The notes under the pieces: model-generated | What the model was told of the DNA's origin: nothing | The model's input: only the letters and a program-made list of their open reading frames with translations | Database searches by the model: none | Assembly: GCF_018760785.1 (NCBI RefSeq) | Contig: NZ_JAHHZO010000018.1 | Span: forward strand, 1 to 64,000 | Origin: Rhizobium sp. CSW-27 | GTDB taxonomy: Bacteria > Pseudomonadota > Alphaproteobacteria > Rhizobiales > Rhizobiaceae | Direction: 5' to 3' | DNA length: 64,000 bases | Program-made: the position numbers and the translations under genes | Part shown: positions 10,925-20,513 of the stretch, in pieces | Position numbering within the stretch: the first letter of the stretch is position 1 | Layout: each line of letters opens with the position of its first letter

Positions 10925-10939
10925 TGATTATGATGATCA
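10925..10939. promoter_or_regulatory. Candidate RirA iron-responsive (IRO-type) box
   Basis: TGATTATGATGATCA fits the rhizobial IRO pattern TGA-N9-TCA recognised by RirA. It lies in an AT-rich patch about 100 bases upstream of the haem receptor start. The fixed part is only six bases, so the support comes mainly from the position. Confidence 0.5.
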
Positions 10940-11079
10940 AGATAAAAGAGGCGCCAGAAACATTGGGAAATACCCTCAAAATGCCCTGTCGCAAATTTGC
11001 AACAAACGGATCTTTCCTGCACTTCGGACATGCCTGGCATGTCACCGGCGGCGCTGATTTCGCGCGGCCTGAAAAGGGT

Positions 11080-11110
11080 GAGGCCGGTCCCGGAGGTTGG
11101 GACCGGCCTC
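11080..11110 (-). terminator. Strong hairpin downstream of the RND operon
   Basis: GAGGCCGGTCCC (11080-11091) and GGGACCGGCCTC (11099-11110) form a perfect 12-base-pair stem with a seven-base loop. In the minus direction it is followed by CACCCTTTTC, a weak U-tract. It lies about 155 bases past the outer-membrane-factor gene. Confidence 0.6.
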
Positions 11111-11266
11111 TAGCAGAGGAAGCGGCAGGGGGGCCTCTCTTCTGCTAATCGAATATCATCTCCAGCCCGAGCGAGCGCCCGGCAAAAGCGAAGGAAGCGT
11201 CAGACATCGACATGCGCCTAAAGGGCTGCTGGACCGGCCGAGTGCCGCAAAGGCGCAGGTTCCGTC

Positions 11267-12775
11267 TCACTTCTGCACTTCTCCCTTCTGCACATGGGGC
11301 CCCTCGTTCCTGTCCACGACCAGAGGCTGATCGGCATCGATCGTACCGGACCAGCCGCCGCCCAGTGCCTTGTTCAGCGAGATGAAATAGGTGGCGGTGT
11401 TGGCGGTGCTTTGGATGTAGCTTTCCTCTGCCGAATAGAGCGAGGTCTCCGCGTCCAGGACGTCGAGGAAATCGGAGGCGCCCGACTGGAAGAGGCTGCG
11501 CGACAGTTCCGTTGCCTGCCGATAACCGGCCACCGACTGGCGCAGCTTCTCCTCGCGCAGGCGCGATTGCGTCATGCCGATGATGGCGTTCTCGGTATCC
11601 TCCATCGCGGTCAGCACGGCGGACTGGTAGGCGACGAAATACGTGTCGCGTCTGGCCTTCGCCTCATCGACGGCGGCTTTCAACTGGCCGCCCTGGAAGA
11701 GCGGGATCGACACGCTCGGGCCGAGTGTCCAGCCGATGGTGGATTTGCGCGCCAGATCGGAAACGCTGGACGCCGAGGTGGTGACATCGCCGGTCAGGCT
11801 GATCGAGGGGTAGCGCGCGGCCTGCGCCACCCCGACCTTTGCCGTATAGGCCGCCAGTTCACGCTCCGCCGCCTTCACATCCGGCCGGTTGAGCAGGATT
11901 TCGGCCGGAATACTGGCGGGCATGGTCCGCTTCGGCACGGGGATCGGCGCCGGCTTCTTCAGCCGTGCCTCCACCGCATCCGGCGTCTGGCCGATGAGAA
12001 TGCCGAGACGATGCACCGCCTGCGCATAGGAAATGCGATAGGAGGGAATGTCGGCTTCGGTCGAGGCGGCCGTGGCAGCGGCCTTGGCAACATCCACGCC
12101 CGTGGCCTCGCCGGCCTCGAACTGGCGTCTGGTCAGCGCCAAGACCTGCAGTTGCGACTTCGCCGAGCGTTCCGCAAGATTGACCAGCGCCTGATATTCG
12201 CGCGCCTCGACATAATAGGAGGCGACGTCTCCGACGAGGGTGACGAGCGTCTGGCGCAGTGTCTCCTCCTCGGCTTCTTCACTGGCACGCGCGGCTTCCA
12301 GCGACCGTCGGTTGCCGCCGAACAGGTCGATCTCCCAGCTGGCATCGAAGCCGGCTTTGTATTGCGTGTTGTAGGACGCATCGCCATCGCTGACACTGCG
12401 GCTGCGCGTGGCGCTGTCGGACTGGCTGAGGCTCGGCAGCAGGGCGCCTTCGGTGCTGCGCGTGGTGGCGCGCGCCAGCCGCAGGTTCGCCTTGGCCGTG
12501 GCAACATCGAGGTTGCCCCTCACCGCCTCCTCGACCAGATCGTTCAGCAGCGGATCGCCAAGCCCCTTCCACCAGCCGGCAAGCTGCGTCGGCTTGAGCA
12601 CCTCCTTGCCCGCAGATGCCGTCCAGTTCCTGAAAAGGGCAAGATCCGGTTTCGTGTAATCCGGCCCGACGACACAGCCGCTAAGCATGGACGTGGCAAG
12701 CAGCACGGCCAGTTGGGCGGTTCGCACAGTCATGCGGCGGTCGGAATGTCTGGGGTCAGCAGCGATCATCGTCAT
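11267..12775 (-). CDS. RND efflux outer-membrane factor lipoprotein (NodT/OprM family)
   Basis: 502-residue TolC-like channel. The lipobox LSGC puts the acylated Cys at residue 34, and it is followed by VGPDYTKP, the standard start of NodT/OprM mature proteins. Two OEP repeats with long helical hairpins follow. The ATG at 12775 lies nine bases after the pump stop; a second ATG at 12733 would give a tidier 20-residue lipoprotein signal and cannot be excluded. It is last gene of the tripartite pump operon. Confidence 0.9.
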   Translation of the reverse strand: MTMIAADPRHSDRRMTVRTAQLAVLLATSMLSGCVVGPDYTKPDLALFRNWTASAGKEVLKPTQLAGWWKGLGDPLLNDLVEEAVRGNLDVATAKANLRLARATTRSTEGALLPSLSQSDSATRSRSVSDGDASYNTQYKAGFDASWEIDLFGGNRRSLEAARASEEAEEETLRQTLVTLVGDVASYYVEAREYQALVNLAERSAKSQLQVLALTRRQFEAGEATGVDVAKAAATAASTEADIPSYRISYAQAVHRLGILIGQTPDAVEARLKKPAPIPVPKRTMPASIPAEILLNRPDVKAAERELAAYTAKVGVAQAARYPSISLTGDVTTSASSVSDLARKSTIGWTLGPSVSIPLFQGGQLKAAVDEAKARRDTYFVAYQSAVLTAMEDTENAIIGMTQSRLREEKLRQSVAGYRQATELSRSLFQSGASDFLDVLDAETSLYSAEESYIQSTANTATYFISLNKALGGGWSGTIDADQPLVVDRNEGPHVQKGEVQK

Positions 12776-12784
12776 GGCAGGCCT

Positions 12785-15700
12785 TCAATGGCTGTGTTCG
12801 GAAGGGGTGTCGGCAGCGGGCGCACTGCCCGCTGTCTCCTCGTCTTCGACCGGCCCGACATGTCCCTTGAAGACCTGGCGCACGGCGACAAACAGGAGCG
12901 GGATCAGGAAGAGCCCGAGCACGGTCGCGGAGATCATGCCGCCCATCACGCCGATACCGATGGAATTCTGGCTGCCCGAACCGGCCCCGTTGGCCGTGGC
13001 GAGCGGCAGAACACCAAGGATGAAGGCAAGCGAGGTCATCAGGATCGGTCGCAGTCGCTGGCGCGACGCCTCCAGCGTGGCCTGGACGATGTCCAGCCCG
13101 CGCCGCTGCTGCTCGATGGCGAATTCGACGATCAGGATCGCGTTCTTCGCCGCAAGACCGATGGTGGTCAGCAGTCCGACCTTGAAATAGACGTCGTTCG
13201 ACTGTCCGAACAGCTTTGCCGCCAGCAGCGCGCCAAACACCCCGATCGGTACCGAGAGCATGACGGCGAAGGGAATCGACCAGCTTTCGTAAAGGGCCGC
13301 GAGCGCCAGGAAGACGACCAGAATGGAGATCGCGTAAAGCTGCGTTGCCTGGCTGCCCGACAGTCGCTCCTGCGCCGAAAGACCGGTCCATTCGTGGGAG
13401 AAGCCCTTGGGCAGCTTGGCCACCAGCGCGTCGATCTCGTTCATCGCATCGCCGGAAGAGACGCCGGGGCCGGCAGAGCCCTGGATTTCCACCGCAGACG
13501 AGCCGTTGTAGCGTTCCAGGCGCGGCGAACCGAAGCTCCACTGTCCGCTGGCAAAGGCTGCAAAGGGAACCATCTCGTCATCGGAATTCTTGACATACCA
13601 GCGCTTCAAGTCTTCCGGCTGCATGCGGGAACTCACGTCACCTTGAACATAGACCTTCTTTACGCGACCGCGGTCGATGAAGTCGTTGACATAATCGCCG
13701 CCCCAGGCCGTGGCGAGCGTACTGTCGATGTCGGAAAGGTCGAGATTGAAGGCACTCGCCTTGTCCTGGTCGATCTCGATCGAATATTGCGGCGTATCAT
13801 CCTGGCCGTTGGGACGGGTACCGACGAGCTTGCTGCTCTTGCCGGCCATGCCGAGCAGTTGGTTGCGCGCTTCAATGAGCTTCTGGTGGCCGACGCCGGT
13901 GACGTCCTTCAGGTAGAAGTCGAAACCTGCATTATTGCCGAAGCCGGGAATGGCAGGCGGCGCCAGCGCAAAGACATTGGCATCGGTGATTCTGGCAAAG
14001 GCGGCGCGGGCTCGCTGCGCAATCGCCTGGGCTTTCGCCTGCGGCGTCTTGCGCTCGGCAAAATCCTTGAGCTTGACGAAGGCGATGCCGACATTCTGCC
14101 CCTGCCCGCCGAAGCCGAAGCCGACGACGCCCATCACGCCGGCGACATAGTCCTTCTCGTCTTTGAGATAGTGATCCGTCACCTGCTGCAGCACCTTCAT
14201 GGTGCGGTCGGCGGTCGCGCCGACGGGAAGCTGGACGCTGGTGATCAACGTGCCCTGGTCCTCCTCCGGCAGGAAGGAGCTGGGCAGGCGGTTGAACAGG
14301 AATGCCACGCCGCCGACGATCAGGACGAAGAGCGCCAGGAACACGAAACGCCGCCGGAGGATGCCGCCCACGCCTGTTTGATAGGCCCGCGTGCTGCGAT
14401 CGAAGGCGCGGTTGAACAGGCCGAAAATGCCCTTGCTCTTGGCATCATGGCTCGGCTTTTTCAGGATGGTGGCACAGAGCGCCGGCGTCAGCACGAGGGC
14501 GACCAGCACCGACAGCAGCATGGCGGACACGATGGTGACCGAGAACTGCCGGTAGATGACACCGACGGAGCCGGAGAAGAAGGCCATCGGAATGAATACC
14601 GCCGATAGCACCGTCGCAATGCCGACCAGTGCCCCGGTGATTTCTCCCATCGATTTGATCGTCGCCTGGCGGGGCGAAAGCCCCTCCTCCTCCATCACGC
14701 GCTCGACATTCTCCACCACGACGATCGCATCATCGACGAGGAGACCGATGGCCAGCACCATGCCGAACATGGTGAGCGTGTTGATCGAATAGCCGAGTGC
14801 GGCAAGAACCGCGAAGGTGCCGAGCAGAACCACCGGCACGGCAAGCGTCGGGATCAGCGTCGCCCTGAAATTCTGCAGGAAGACGAACATGACCACGAAG
14901 ACCAGAACGATCGCCTCGAACAGGGTCTTGACGACCTCCTCGATCGACAGCTGCACGAAAGGCGTGGTGTCATAGGGGTAGACGACCTCCACGTTCGGCG
15001 GCAGCGTATCCTTCAGGCTGTCGATGGTGGCACGCACCGCCCCTGCGGTATCGATCGCGTTGGCACCGGAGGCCAGGTTGATGGCGAGACCAGCCGTCGG
15101 CTTGCCGTTGTAGATGCTCGATGTGTTGTAGCTTTCCGCTCCCAGTTCGACGGTCGCAACATCGTTCAGCCGCACGAGCGACCCGTCGCTGTTGCTCTTC
15201 AGGATGATGTTCTCGAACTGCTCGGGCGTCTGCAGACGGCTCTTGGCGGTCACCGTCGCATTGAGTTGCTGCCCCTTTCGCTGCGGCAGCGCGCCGAGCT
15301 GGCCGGCCGCGACCTGCGTGTTCTGATCCTCAATGGCCGACGTGACATTGCTGATCATCAGATCGTATTTCTGCAGCTTGTCCGGATCGACCCAGATGCG
15401 CATGGCATAGCCGGAGCCGAACAGCTGCGTGTCGCCGACGCCCTCGACGCGCTTGATCGTATCGTTCAGCGTGCTGTTGACGTAGTCGGCCAGATCCGTG
15501 GTGGTGAGCTTCCCGTCTGTGGAGACGAAGCCGATCACCATCATGAAGCTGGAGCTGGACTTGCTCACCGTCAGACCGGTGTTCTGCACGCTCTGCGGCA
15601 GCTGCGCCTCCACCAGCTGCAGCTTGTTCTGCACCTGCATCTGGGCCACGTCCGGATCGGCCGCATTGGTGAAGGTCAGCGAGATCGAGGTCTGCCCGTT

Positions 15701-15952
15701 CGACTGCGAGGTCGACGTCATGTAATCGAGATTGTCGATCCCGGTCATGCCCTGCTCGATGATCTTGGTCACCGAGTTTTCAACCGTCTGCGCATCCGCG
15801 CCGGAATAGGTGCCGGAAATGCGCACCGTGGTGGGTGCGATCTGCGGATATTGCGAGACCGACAGCGTGCTGATCGACAGCAGGCCGGCCAGCATGATCA
15901 CGATGGCGATGACCCAGGCGAAGATGGGCCTTGCGATGAAAAAGCGGGACAA
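12785..15952 (-). CDS. RND efflux pump, HAE1 (AcrB/MexB) family
   Basis: Proton-driven inner-membrane drug exporter of 1055 residues, full length for the family. It opens with MSRFFIARPIFAWVIAIVIM, has the two large periplasmic loops, and carries the proton-relay acidic pair in TM4 (LLVDDAIVVVENVER). Signature segments include NTLTMFGMVLAIGLLVDD and the second-half GLAAKNAILIVEFA. It starts eight bases after the adaptor stop. By family it exports hydrophobic drugs, bile-salt-like or plant antimicrobial compounds; the substrate is not deducible. Confidence 0.95.
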   Translation of the reverse strand: MSRFFIARPIFAWVIAIVIMLAGLLSISTLSVSQYPQIAPTTVRISGTYSGADAQTVENSVTKIIEQGMTGIDNLDYMTSTSQSNGQTSISLTFTNAADPDVAQMQVQNKLQLVEAQLPQSVQNTGLTVSKSSSSFMMVIGFVSTDGKLTTTDLADYVNSTLNDTIKRVEGVGDTQLFGSGYAMRIWVDPDKLQKYDLMISNVTSAIEDQNTQVAAGQLGALPQRKGQQLNATVTAKSRLQTPEQFENIILKSNSDGSLVRLNDVATVELGAESYNTSSIYNGKPTAGLAINLASGANAIDTAGAVRATIDSLKDTLPPNVEVVYPYDTTPFVQLSIEEVVKTLFEAIVLVFVVMFVFLQNFRATLIPTLAVPVVLLGTFAVLAALGYSINTLTMFGMVLAIGLLVDDAIVVVENVERVMEEEGLSPRQATIKSMGEITGALVGIATVLSAVFIPMAFFSGSVGVIYRQFSVTIVSAMLLSVLVALVLTPALCATILKKPSHDAKSKGIFGLFNRAFDRSTRAYQTGVGGILRRRFVFLALFVLIVGGVAFLFNRLPSSFLPEEDQGTLITSVQLPVGATADRTMKVLQQVTDHYLKDEKDYVAGVMGVVGFGFGGQGQNVGIAFVKLKDFAERKTPQAKAQAIAQRARAAFARITDANVFALAPPAIPGFGNNAGFDFYLKDVTGVGHQKLIEARNQLLGMAGKSSKLVGTRPNGQDDTPQYSIEIDQDKASAFNLDLSDIDSTLATAWGGDYVNDFIDRGRVKKVYVQGDVSSRMQPEDLKRWYVKNSDDEMVPFAAFASGQWSFGSPRLERYNGSSAVEIQGSAGPGVSSGDAMNEIDALVAKLPKGFSHEWTGLSAQERLSGSQATQLYAISILVVFLALAALYESWSIPFAVMLSVPIGVFGALLAAKLFGQSNDVYFKVGLLTTIGLAAKNAILIVEFAIEQQRRGLDIVQATLEASRQRLRPILMTSLAFILGVLPLATANGAGSGSQNSIGIGVMGGMISATVLGLFLIPLLFVAVRQVFKGHVGPVEDEETAGSAPAADTPSEHSH

Positions 15953-15960
15953 GGATCACC

Positions 15961-17217
15961 TCAATCGATGGAATGCGTGGGGGCGGCGGCATCCCTGGCG
16001 GGTGCGGCAAGCGCCATCTGCTTGATGTCGCCGGTTGCCTCGTCGATCTCGACCTCGCTTGCCGTCACCGCCTGACCGTCGCGAATGCGCTGGATGCCTT
16101 CGACGACGACACGATCACCGTCGGCCACACCGCCAGCGACAAGCCAGTTATTGCCCACGCTGCGGCGCACCGTCAGCTCGCGCTGATGCACGGTTCCATC
16201 AGCATCGACGAAGAAGGCAACGGCCGCACCCTTCAGATTGCGGGTCACCGCGCGCTGCGGCACGAGGAAACTGTTGGGGGCGACGCCCTCCTCGATGGTG
16301 GCGCGGACATACATGCCCGGCAGCAGAAGACGGTCGGGGTTCGGGAAGGTGGCGCGCGCCGTCACCGTGCCGACGGTCGCAGCGACCGAGGCTTCGGCGA
16401 ACTGGAAGGTTCCGGGCAGCTCGTAGCGCGAGCCGTCCTCCAGCCGAAGCGCGACGGAGACATTGGTGCCGGAGGACCGGATCTGGCCGCTGGCAATGGC
16501 GCGGCGCAGCTCCAGCAGGTCGGTGCTCGACTGGGTGACATCGACATTGATCGGGTCAAGCTGGTTGATGGTGGCCAGCGCCGTCGTCTGCGCCTCGGTC
16601 ACCAGCGCGCCGACCGTGACGGAGGAGGCATCGATGCGTCCGGAAATCGGCGCGCGGATCTTGGTGTAATCGAGATTGATGCGGGCGGAATCGACGGCGG
16701 CCTTTTCGGCGGCAACTTCGGCCTGGGCCTGTGCCAGCGTGGAGGCCGCATCGTCGAGATCCTGCTTGCTGACCGCCTCTTGCGAGGTCAGGCTGCGATA
16801 GCGGTCAACCTTGGCCTGGGCGCTCGGCACTGCTGCCTCCGCCTTCTTCAGGGCCGCAACGGCGCTGTCATAGGCCGCCTGATAGGCCGCCGGATCGATC
16901 TCGTAGAGAATGTCACCCGCCGCAACCTCGCTGCCCTCCTTGAAATTGCGGGCACGGATGATGCCGGTGACCTGTGGACGGACTTCCGCCACCAGCGAGG
17001 CGGCGGTGCGCCCCGGTACGTCCGCCGTCAGCACCACAGACTGCGGATGCAGTGTCACGACGCTGACCTGGGCACGGACATTGGCTGTGGGCGGGCCGCC
17101 CTGCTGGCCGCCGTCGCTGCAGCCGGCAAGGCCGATCATCGACAGGACGGCAAGAGCCGCGGGCAGGCGCACCAGAATGTGGGGAAAGGCGCGACGGGAA
17201 GACAGGCAGAGTGACAT
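15961..17217 (-). CDS. RND efflux periplasmic adaptor lipoprotein (AcrA/MexA family)
   Basis: 418-residue membrane fusion protein. A signal peptide ends in the lipobox LAGC, followed by a lipoyl half-motif (VAEVRPQVTGIIRARNFKEG), an alpha-helical hairpin (AVAALKKAEAAVPSAQAKVD), a second lipoyl half and the beta-barrel and membrane-proximal domains (LDPINVDVTQSSTDLLELRR). I place the start at the ATG at 17217 (MSLCLSSRR); the frame is open 28 codons further up, but that part lies in the divergent promoter. First gene of the pump operon. Confidence 0.92.
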   Translation of the reverse strand: MSLCLSSRRAFPHILVRLPAALAVLSMIGLAGCSDGGQQGGPPTANVRAQVSVVTLHPQSVVLTADVPGRTAASLVAEVRPQVTGIIRARNFKEGSEVAAGDILYEIDPAAYQAAYDSAVAALKKAEAAVPSAQAKVDRYRSLTSQEAVSKQDLDDAASTLAQAQAEVAAEKAAVDSARINLDYTKIRAPISGRIDASSVTVGALVTEAQTTALATINQLDPINVDVTQSSTDLLELRRAIASGQIRSSGTNVSVALRLEDGSRYELPGTFQFAEASVAATVGTVTARATFPNPDRLLLPGMYVRATIEEGVAPNSFLVPQRAVTRNLKGAAVAFFVDADGTVHQRELTVRRSVGNNWLVAGGVADGDRVVVEGIQRIRDGQAVTASEVEIDEATGDIKQMALAAPARDAAAPTHSID

Positions 17218-17419
17218 CGACACGGGGACCGTTCCAACGGAAGAGAATGCGCCGAGGGGACAACAAGGATCGTTCCCGTCCCGTCCGGCACCAGAAAGCA
17301 AAGGACCGGCGCCATCACCGTGGCATGCCCGCCCCAGCCGGTTACTGGCCCTGTCTTACAAGCCTCCCGTTTCCGAGTTTGGGCTGTTTGTGTCCGAACA
17401 TGTTGTGGATCGGGATTTT

Positions 17420-17464
17420 TGTAACAGAATGTTTCCGCGGTCCTGCGAGAAACATTGGGTTACA
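17420..17464. promoter_or_regulatory. Long inverted repeat in the pump/two-component divergent promoter
   Basis: TGTAACAGAATGTTTC (17420-17435) is repeated inverted as GAAACATTGGGTTACA (17449-17464), 14 of 16 positions matching, with 13 bases between arms. It lies between the adaptor gene and the response regulator gene, 64 bases upstream of the latter. It is the obvious candidate operator for the adjacent OmpR-type regulator controlling both directions. Confidence 0.65.
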
Positions 17465-17528
17465 ATTTTTCTGAACGTCCATTCCGCCGATCGGCTAGGC
17501 AGAGGCGGCGGAGAGGAAAGGACATCCC

Positions 17529-18254
17529 ATGAATGGCAGCGGCCACATCCTGATCGTCGATGACGACCGTGAAATCCGCTCTTTGCTGTCGCGCTATCTG
17601 GGCGAGCAGGGCATGCGCGTCACCGTGGCCGCGGACCGGAAGGAATGCGAGGCGATGGTCGCCGCCAGCCGGCCCGACCTTGTGGTTCTCGACGTGATGT
17701 TGCCGGATGGATCCGGGCTCGACATCTGCCGCATGCTGAGGGAACGGCACCCGTCGCTTGCCATCATCCTGCTGACCGCACTCAAGGAAGACGTCGACCG
17801 GATCATCGGGCTGGAGATCGGCGCCGACGATTATCTCGGCAAGCCTTTCAACCCACGCGAGCTGCTGGCCCGCATCAAGGCAATCCTACGGCGCATGACG
17901 CATGCGCCGGAAAGCCCGGCGGCTGCGCGCCTCTACTTCTTCGAGGGCTTCGAGGCCGATCCCGCCCTGCGGCTGGTGCGCCACGAGAGCGGGGCACAGC
18001 TGGATCTGACGGGCGCCGAATTCGACCTCCTGCAGGTGTTTCTCGAACGCCCCGGCCGGCTTCTGTCGCGTGACCAGCTGCTGGACCTGACGCAGGGCCG
18101 CAACCGCGACCCGATGGACCGCTCGATCGACGTTCTGATCAGCAGGCTGCGTCGAAAGCTCAACGAGCACACCGAAACGATGATCTTCAAGACCGTGCGC
18201 AACGGAGGCTATCAGCTGACGGTGACGGTCCGAACCCTTGCGGCTGCGCGATGA
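17529..18254 (+). CDS. OmpR/PhoB-family response regulator
   Basis: 241 residues: a receiver domain with the acidic triad at DDD (11-13), phospho-acceptor D55 (VVLDVMLPDG), Thr in LLTALK and Lys in GKPFNPREL. A winged-helix domain follows (LTGAEFDLLQVFLERPGRLLSRDQLL, SIDVLISRLRRKL, VRNGGYQL). Its stop overlaps the kinase start by four bases. The position opposite the RND pump suggests it controls efflux. Confidence 0.94.
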   Translation: MNGSGHILIVDDDREIRSLLSRYLGEQGMRVTVAADRKECEAMVAASRPDLVVLDVMLPDGSGLDICRMLRERHPSLAIILLTALKEDVDRIIGLEIGADDYLGKPFNPRELLARIKAILRRMTHAPESPAAARLYFFEGFEADPALRLVRHESGAQLDLTGAEFDLLQVFLERPGRLLSRDQLLDLTQGRNRDPMDRSIDVLISRLRRKLNEHTETMIFKTVRNGGYQLTVTVRTLAAAR

Positions 18255-19501
18255 AATCCCTCTACCACCGCATTGCCGCCCTTCTCGTCCTGTCCATCGT
18301 CTCCGTGGTGGGACTTGCCACCTTTGCCGCGAGCCGGGTGCTGGAACCGCCGGATGCGCGCGAGATCCTGACCCCGGTCGTATCGCAGATGCGGCTGACG
18401 CTGGCGCTCATCACAACGGATCGGGACGGCGCGATTGCCGCGGGCGCGGATCTGGAAAGCCGACCGCCGGAGGGTCAGTACCACGAGCGTCTGACGGACG
18501 CGCTGCTCGACATGCTGAGGCAGGACGGCATTCACATGCAGGCCCTGGTCAACAAGACCAGCGGCACGCCTCCGATGATGGCCAGCGTTCGCACGCCGGA
18601 TGGCGAATGGGCCGTCTTCCGCATTCCCCACCGGGCGCCGCCCTCCGACTGGCCCTATATCCTCGGCGGCTGGATGCTGCTGATCGTGCTCGGCAGCCTC
18701 GCCATCTCCTTCTTCATCGCCTCCAAGATCACCCGGCCGCTGGAGCTTCTGGAAGGGGCCGCCGAACGTATCGGGCAGGACGGACGACTGCCCCAGATCC
18801 CGGAGGAGGGTAGCCGCGAGGTGCGGGCCACTGCCCGTGCCCTGAACCGGCTGAGCGCCCGCCTGCGCAGCGCGCTGGAAAGCCGCATGCGGCTGGTGGC
18901 GGCGGCCGGCCATGATCTGCGCACGCCGATGACCCGCATGCGGCTGCGTGCGGAATTCATTTCGAGCGACGAGGAGCGCGAAAAATGGCTGTCGGACCTT
19001 GAGGAACTGGATTCGATTGCCGACAGCGCCATCGGGCTGGTACGGGAAGAAACCAGCGATGCGGGGCCGGAACTGATCCGTCTCGACCTGATGGTGGGCC
19101 TGATCACCGAGGAGCTCGCCAGGATCGGCTTCTCCGTCTGCCTCGACCATCTGGGACAGGCAACGGTTCTCGCGCATCCCATGGCGCTGAAGCGGGCACT
19201 GCGCAACCTTGTCATCAATGCCGCCACCCATGGCGGCGGTGCCCACTGGACCCTCGACACGAGCGCCACAGATGCCATCCTGACGATTGTCGACGCCGGT
19301 CCCGGCATTCCCGAGGATCTGCTCGGCCAGGTCTTCGAGCCCTTCTTCCGCGTCGATCCGGCCCGGCGCAAGACCGCTCCGGGCGCCGGCCTCGGGCTTG
19401 CCATCGCCAAGGAAATCGTCAACCGCTTCGGTGGCGACATCGAGATCGCCAATCGTCCGACCGGCGGCCTGCTGCAGACGGTTCGCCTGCCGCTGGCCTG
19501 A
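18251..19501 (+). CDS. Sensor histidine kinase (EnvZ/RstB-like)
   Basis: 416-residue inner-membrane kinase with TM1 about 8-27, a periplasmic sensor of about 105 residues, TM2 about 138-158 and HAMP (ITRPLELLEGAAERI). The H-box has H221 in AGHDLRTPMTRMR, and the ATPase N, G1 (DAGPGIPEDLLGQVFEPFF) and G2 (GAGLGLAIAKEI) boxes are present. Coupled to the regulator gene by an ATGA overlap. The signal is unknown. Confidence 0.93.
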   Translation: MKSLYHRIAALLVLSIVSVVGLATFAASRVLEPPDAREILTPVVSQMRLTLALITTDRDGAIAAGADLESRPPEGQYHERLTDALLDMLRQDGIHMQALVNKTSGTPPMMASVRTPDGEWAVFRIPHRAPPSDWPYILGGWMLLIVLGSLAISFFIASKITRPLELLEGAAERIGQDGRLPQIPEEGSREVRATARALNRLSARLRSALESRMRLVAAAGHDLRTPMTRMRLRAEFISSDEEREKWLSDLEELDSIADSAIGLVREETSDAGPELIRLDLMVGLITEELARIGFSVCLDHLGQATVLAHPMALKRALRNLVINAATHGGGAHWTLDTSATDAILTIVDAGPGIPEDLLGQVFEPFFRVDPARRKTAPGAGLGLAIAKEIVNRFGGDIEIANRPTGGLLQTVRLPLA

Positions 19502-19625
19502 GCACGGGCCGGCATCTCGCAGGTGACGCAAACGTGATTGCCTCTCCGCTTATAAAAGAGATCCCTTCTGCACGCGCATCCGAATCCTGTGCTGTTATAC
19601 GCGCAATGTCTGGAGGGAGACGACG

Positions 19626-20513
19626 ATGACGAGACTGACGGCCAGGGATTTTCCGCAGGAGCTTCTGGAGCTTTACGACTTCTACGCGCATGGGAGGATC
19701 ACCAAGCGCGAGTTTCTTGACCGCGCCGCGAAGTTCGCGGTGGGCGGTATGACGGCCGCAGCGCTGGTGGCGCAGCTTTCTCCGGATTACGCGCTGGCAC
19801 AGCAGGTGGAGGTCACCGATCCCGACATCGTTGCGGAATACATCACCTACGCCTCCGAAAAGGGTAACGGCCAGGTGCGCGCCTATCTGGTCAGGCCTGC
19901 AAGGCTGGAGGGAAAGGCCCCGGCGGTGGTCGTTGTCCATGAAAATCGCGGGCTCAACCCCTATATCGAGGATGTCGCGCGGCGCGTGGCAAAGGAAGGC
20001 TTCATCGCGCTTGCACCGGACGGGCTCACCTCCGTCGGCGGCTATCCCGGCAATGACGACAAGGGACGCGAACTGCAGGCTCAGGTCGATCCGCAGAAGC
20101 TGATGAATGATTTCTTCGCGGCGGTGGAATTCCTGATGGCCCATTCGCAGTCGACCGGCAGGGTTGGCATAACCGGGTTCTGCTATGGCGGCGGGGTGGC
20201 CAATGCCGCGGCCGTTGCCTATCCGGAACTTGCCGCAGCCGTTCCCTTCTATGGCCGCCAGCCGCGCGCCGAAGACGTGGCGCGCATCAAGGCGCCGCTT
20301 CTCATTCACTATGCGGAGCTGGACACCCGCATCAACGAGGGCTGGCCGGCCTATGAGGCAGCGCTGAAGGCAAATCAGAAGACGTATGAGGCCTATATCT
20401 ATCCCGGCGTGAACCACGGCTTCCATAACGATTCCACGCCACGCTACGACGAGGCAGCAGCAAAGCTCGCCTGGGAGCGGACCATCGCCTGGTTCAGGCG
20501 CTATCTCGTCTGA
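19626..20513 (+). CDS. Dienelactone hydrolase family protein
   Basis: 295-residue alpha/beta hydrolase of the carboxymethylenebutenolidase/YghX group. Candidate catalytic residues are C186 in GFCYGGG (Cys nucleophile as in true dienelactone hydrolases), E106 in HENRG, D233 in ELDTRIN and His in GVNHGFHND (264 or 267). The N-terminal 60 residues form an extension with TKREFLDRAAKFAVGGMTAAAL, which resembles a Tat-like signal with Lys-Arg in place of Arg-Arg, so periplasmic export is possible. It stands alone with a good GGAGGGAGA ribosome site. Confidence 0.87.
   Translation: MTRLTARDFPQELLELYDFYAHGRITKREFLDRAAKFAVGGMTAAALVAQLSPDYALAQQVEVTDPDIVAEYITYASEKGNGQVRAYLVRPARLEGKAPAVVVVHENRGLNPYIEDVARRVAKEGFIALAPDGLTSVGGYPGNDDKGRELQAQVDPQKLMNDFFAAVEFLMAHSQSTGRVGITGFCYGGGVANAAAVAYPELAAAVPFYGRQPRAEDVARIKAPLLIHYAELDTRINEGWPAYEAALKANQKTYEAYIYPGVNHGFHNDSTPRYDEAAAKLAWERTIAWFRRYLV

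Larger units (their letters stand above)
10824..11266. other. Intergenic region between the haem receptor and the RND operon
   Basis: 443 bases without a convincing gene. It holds the promoter region of the haem receptor, with the candidate iron box at 10925-10939, and the hairpin at 11080-11110 that follows the RND operon. Short open frames here have no family resemblance. Confidence 0.6.

Noticed and set aside
11294..14608. 1104-codon plus-strand open frame across the RND genes
   Set aside because: Antisense shadow of the outer-membrane factor and pump genes; His/Arg/Gly-rich composition and no domains.
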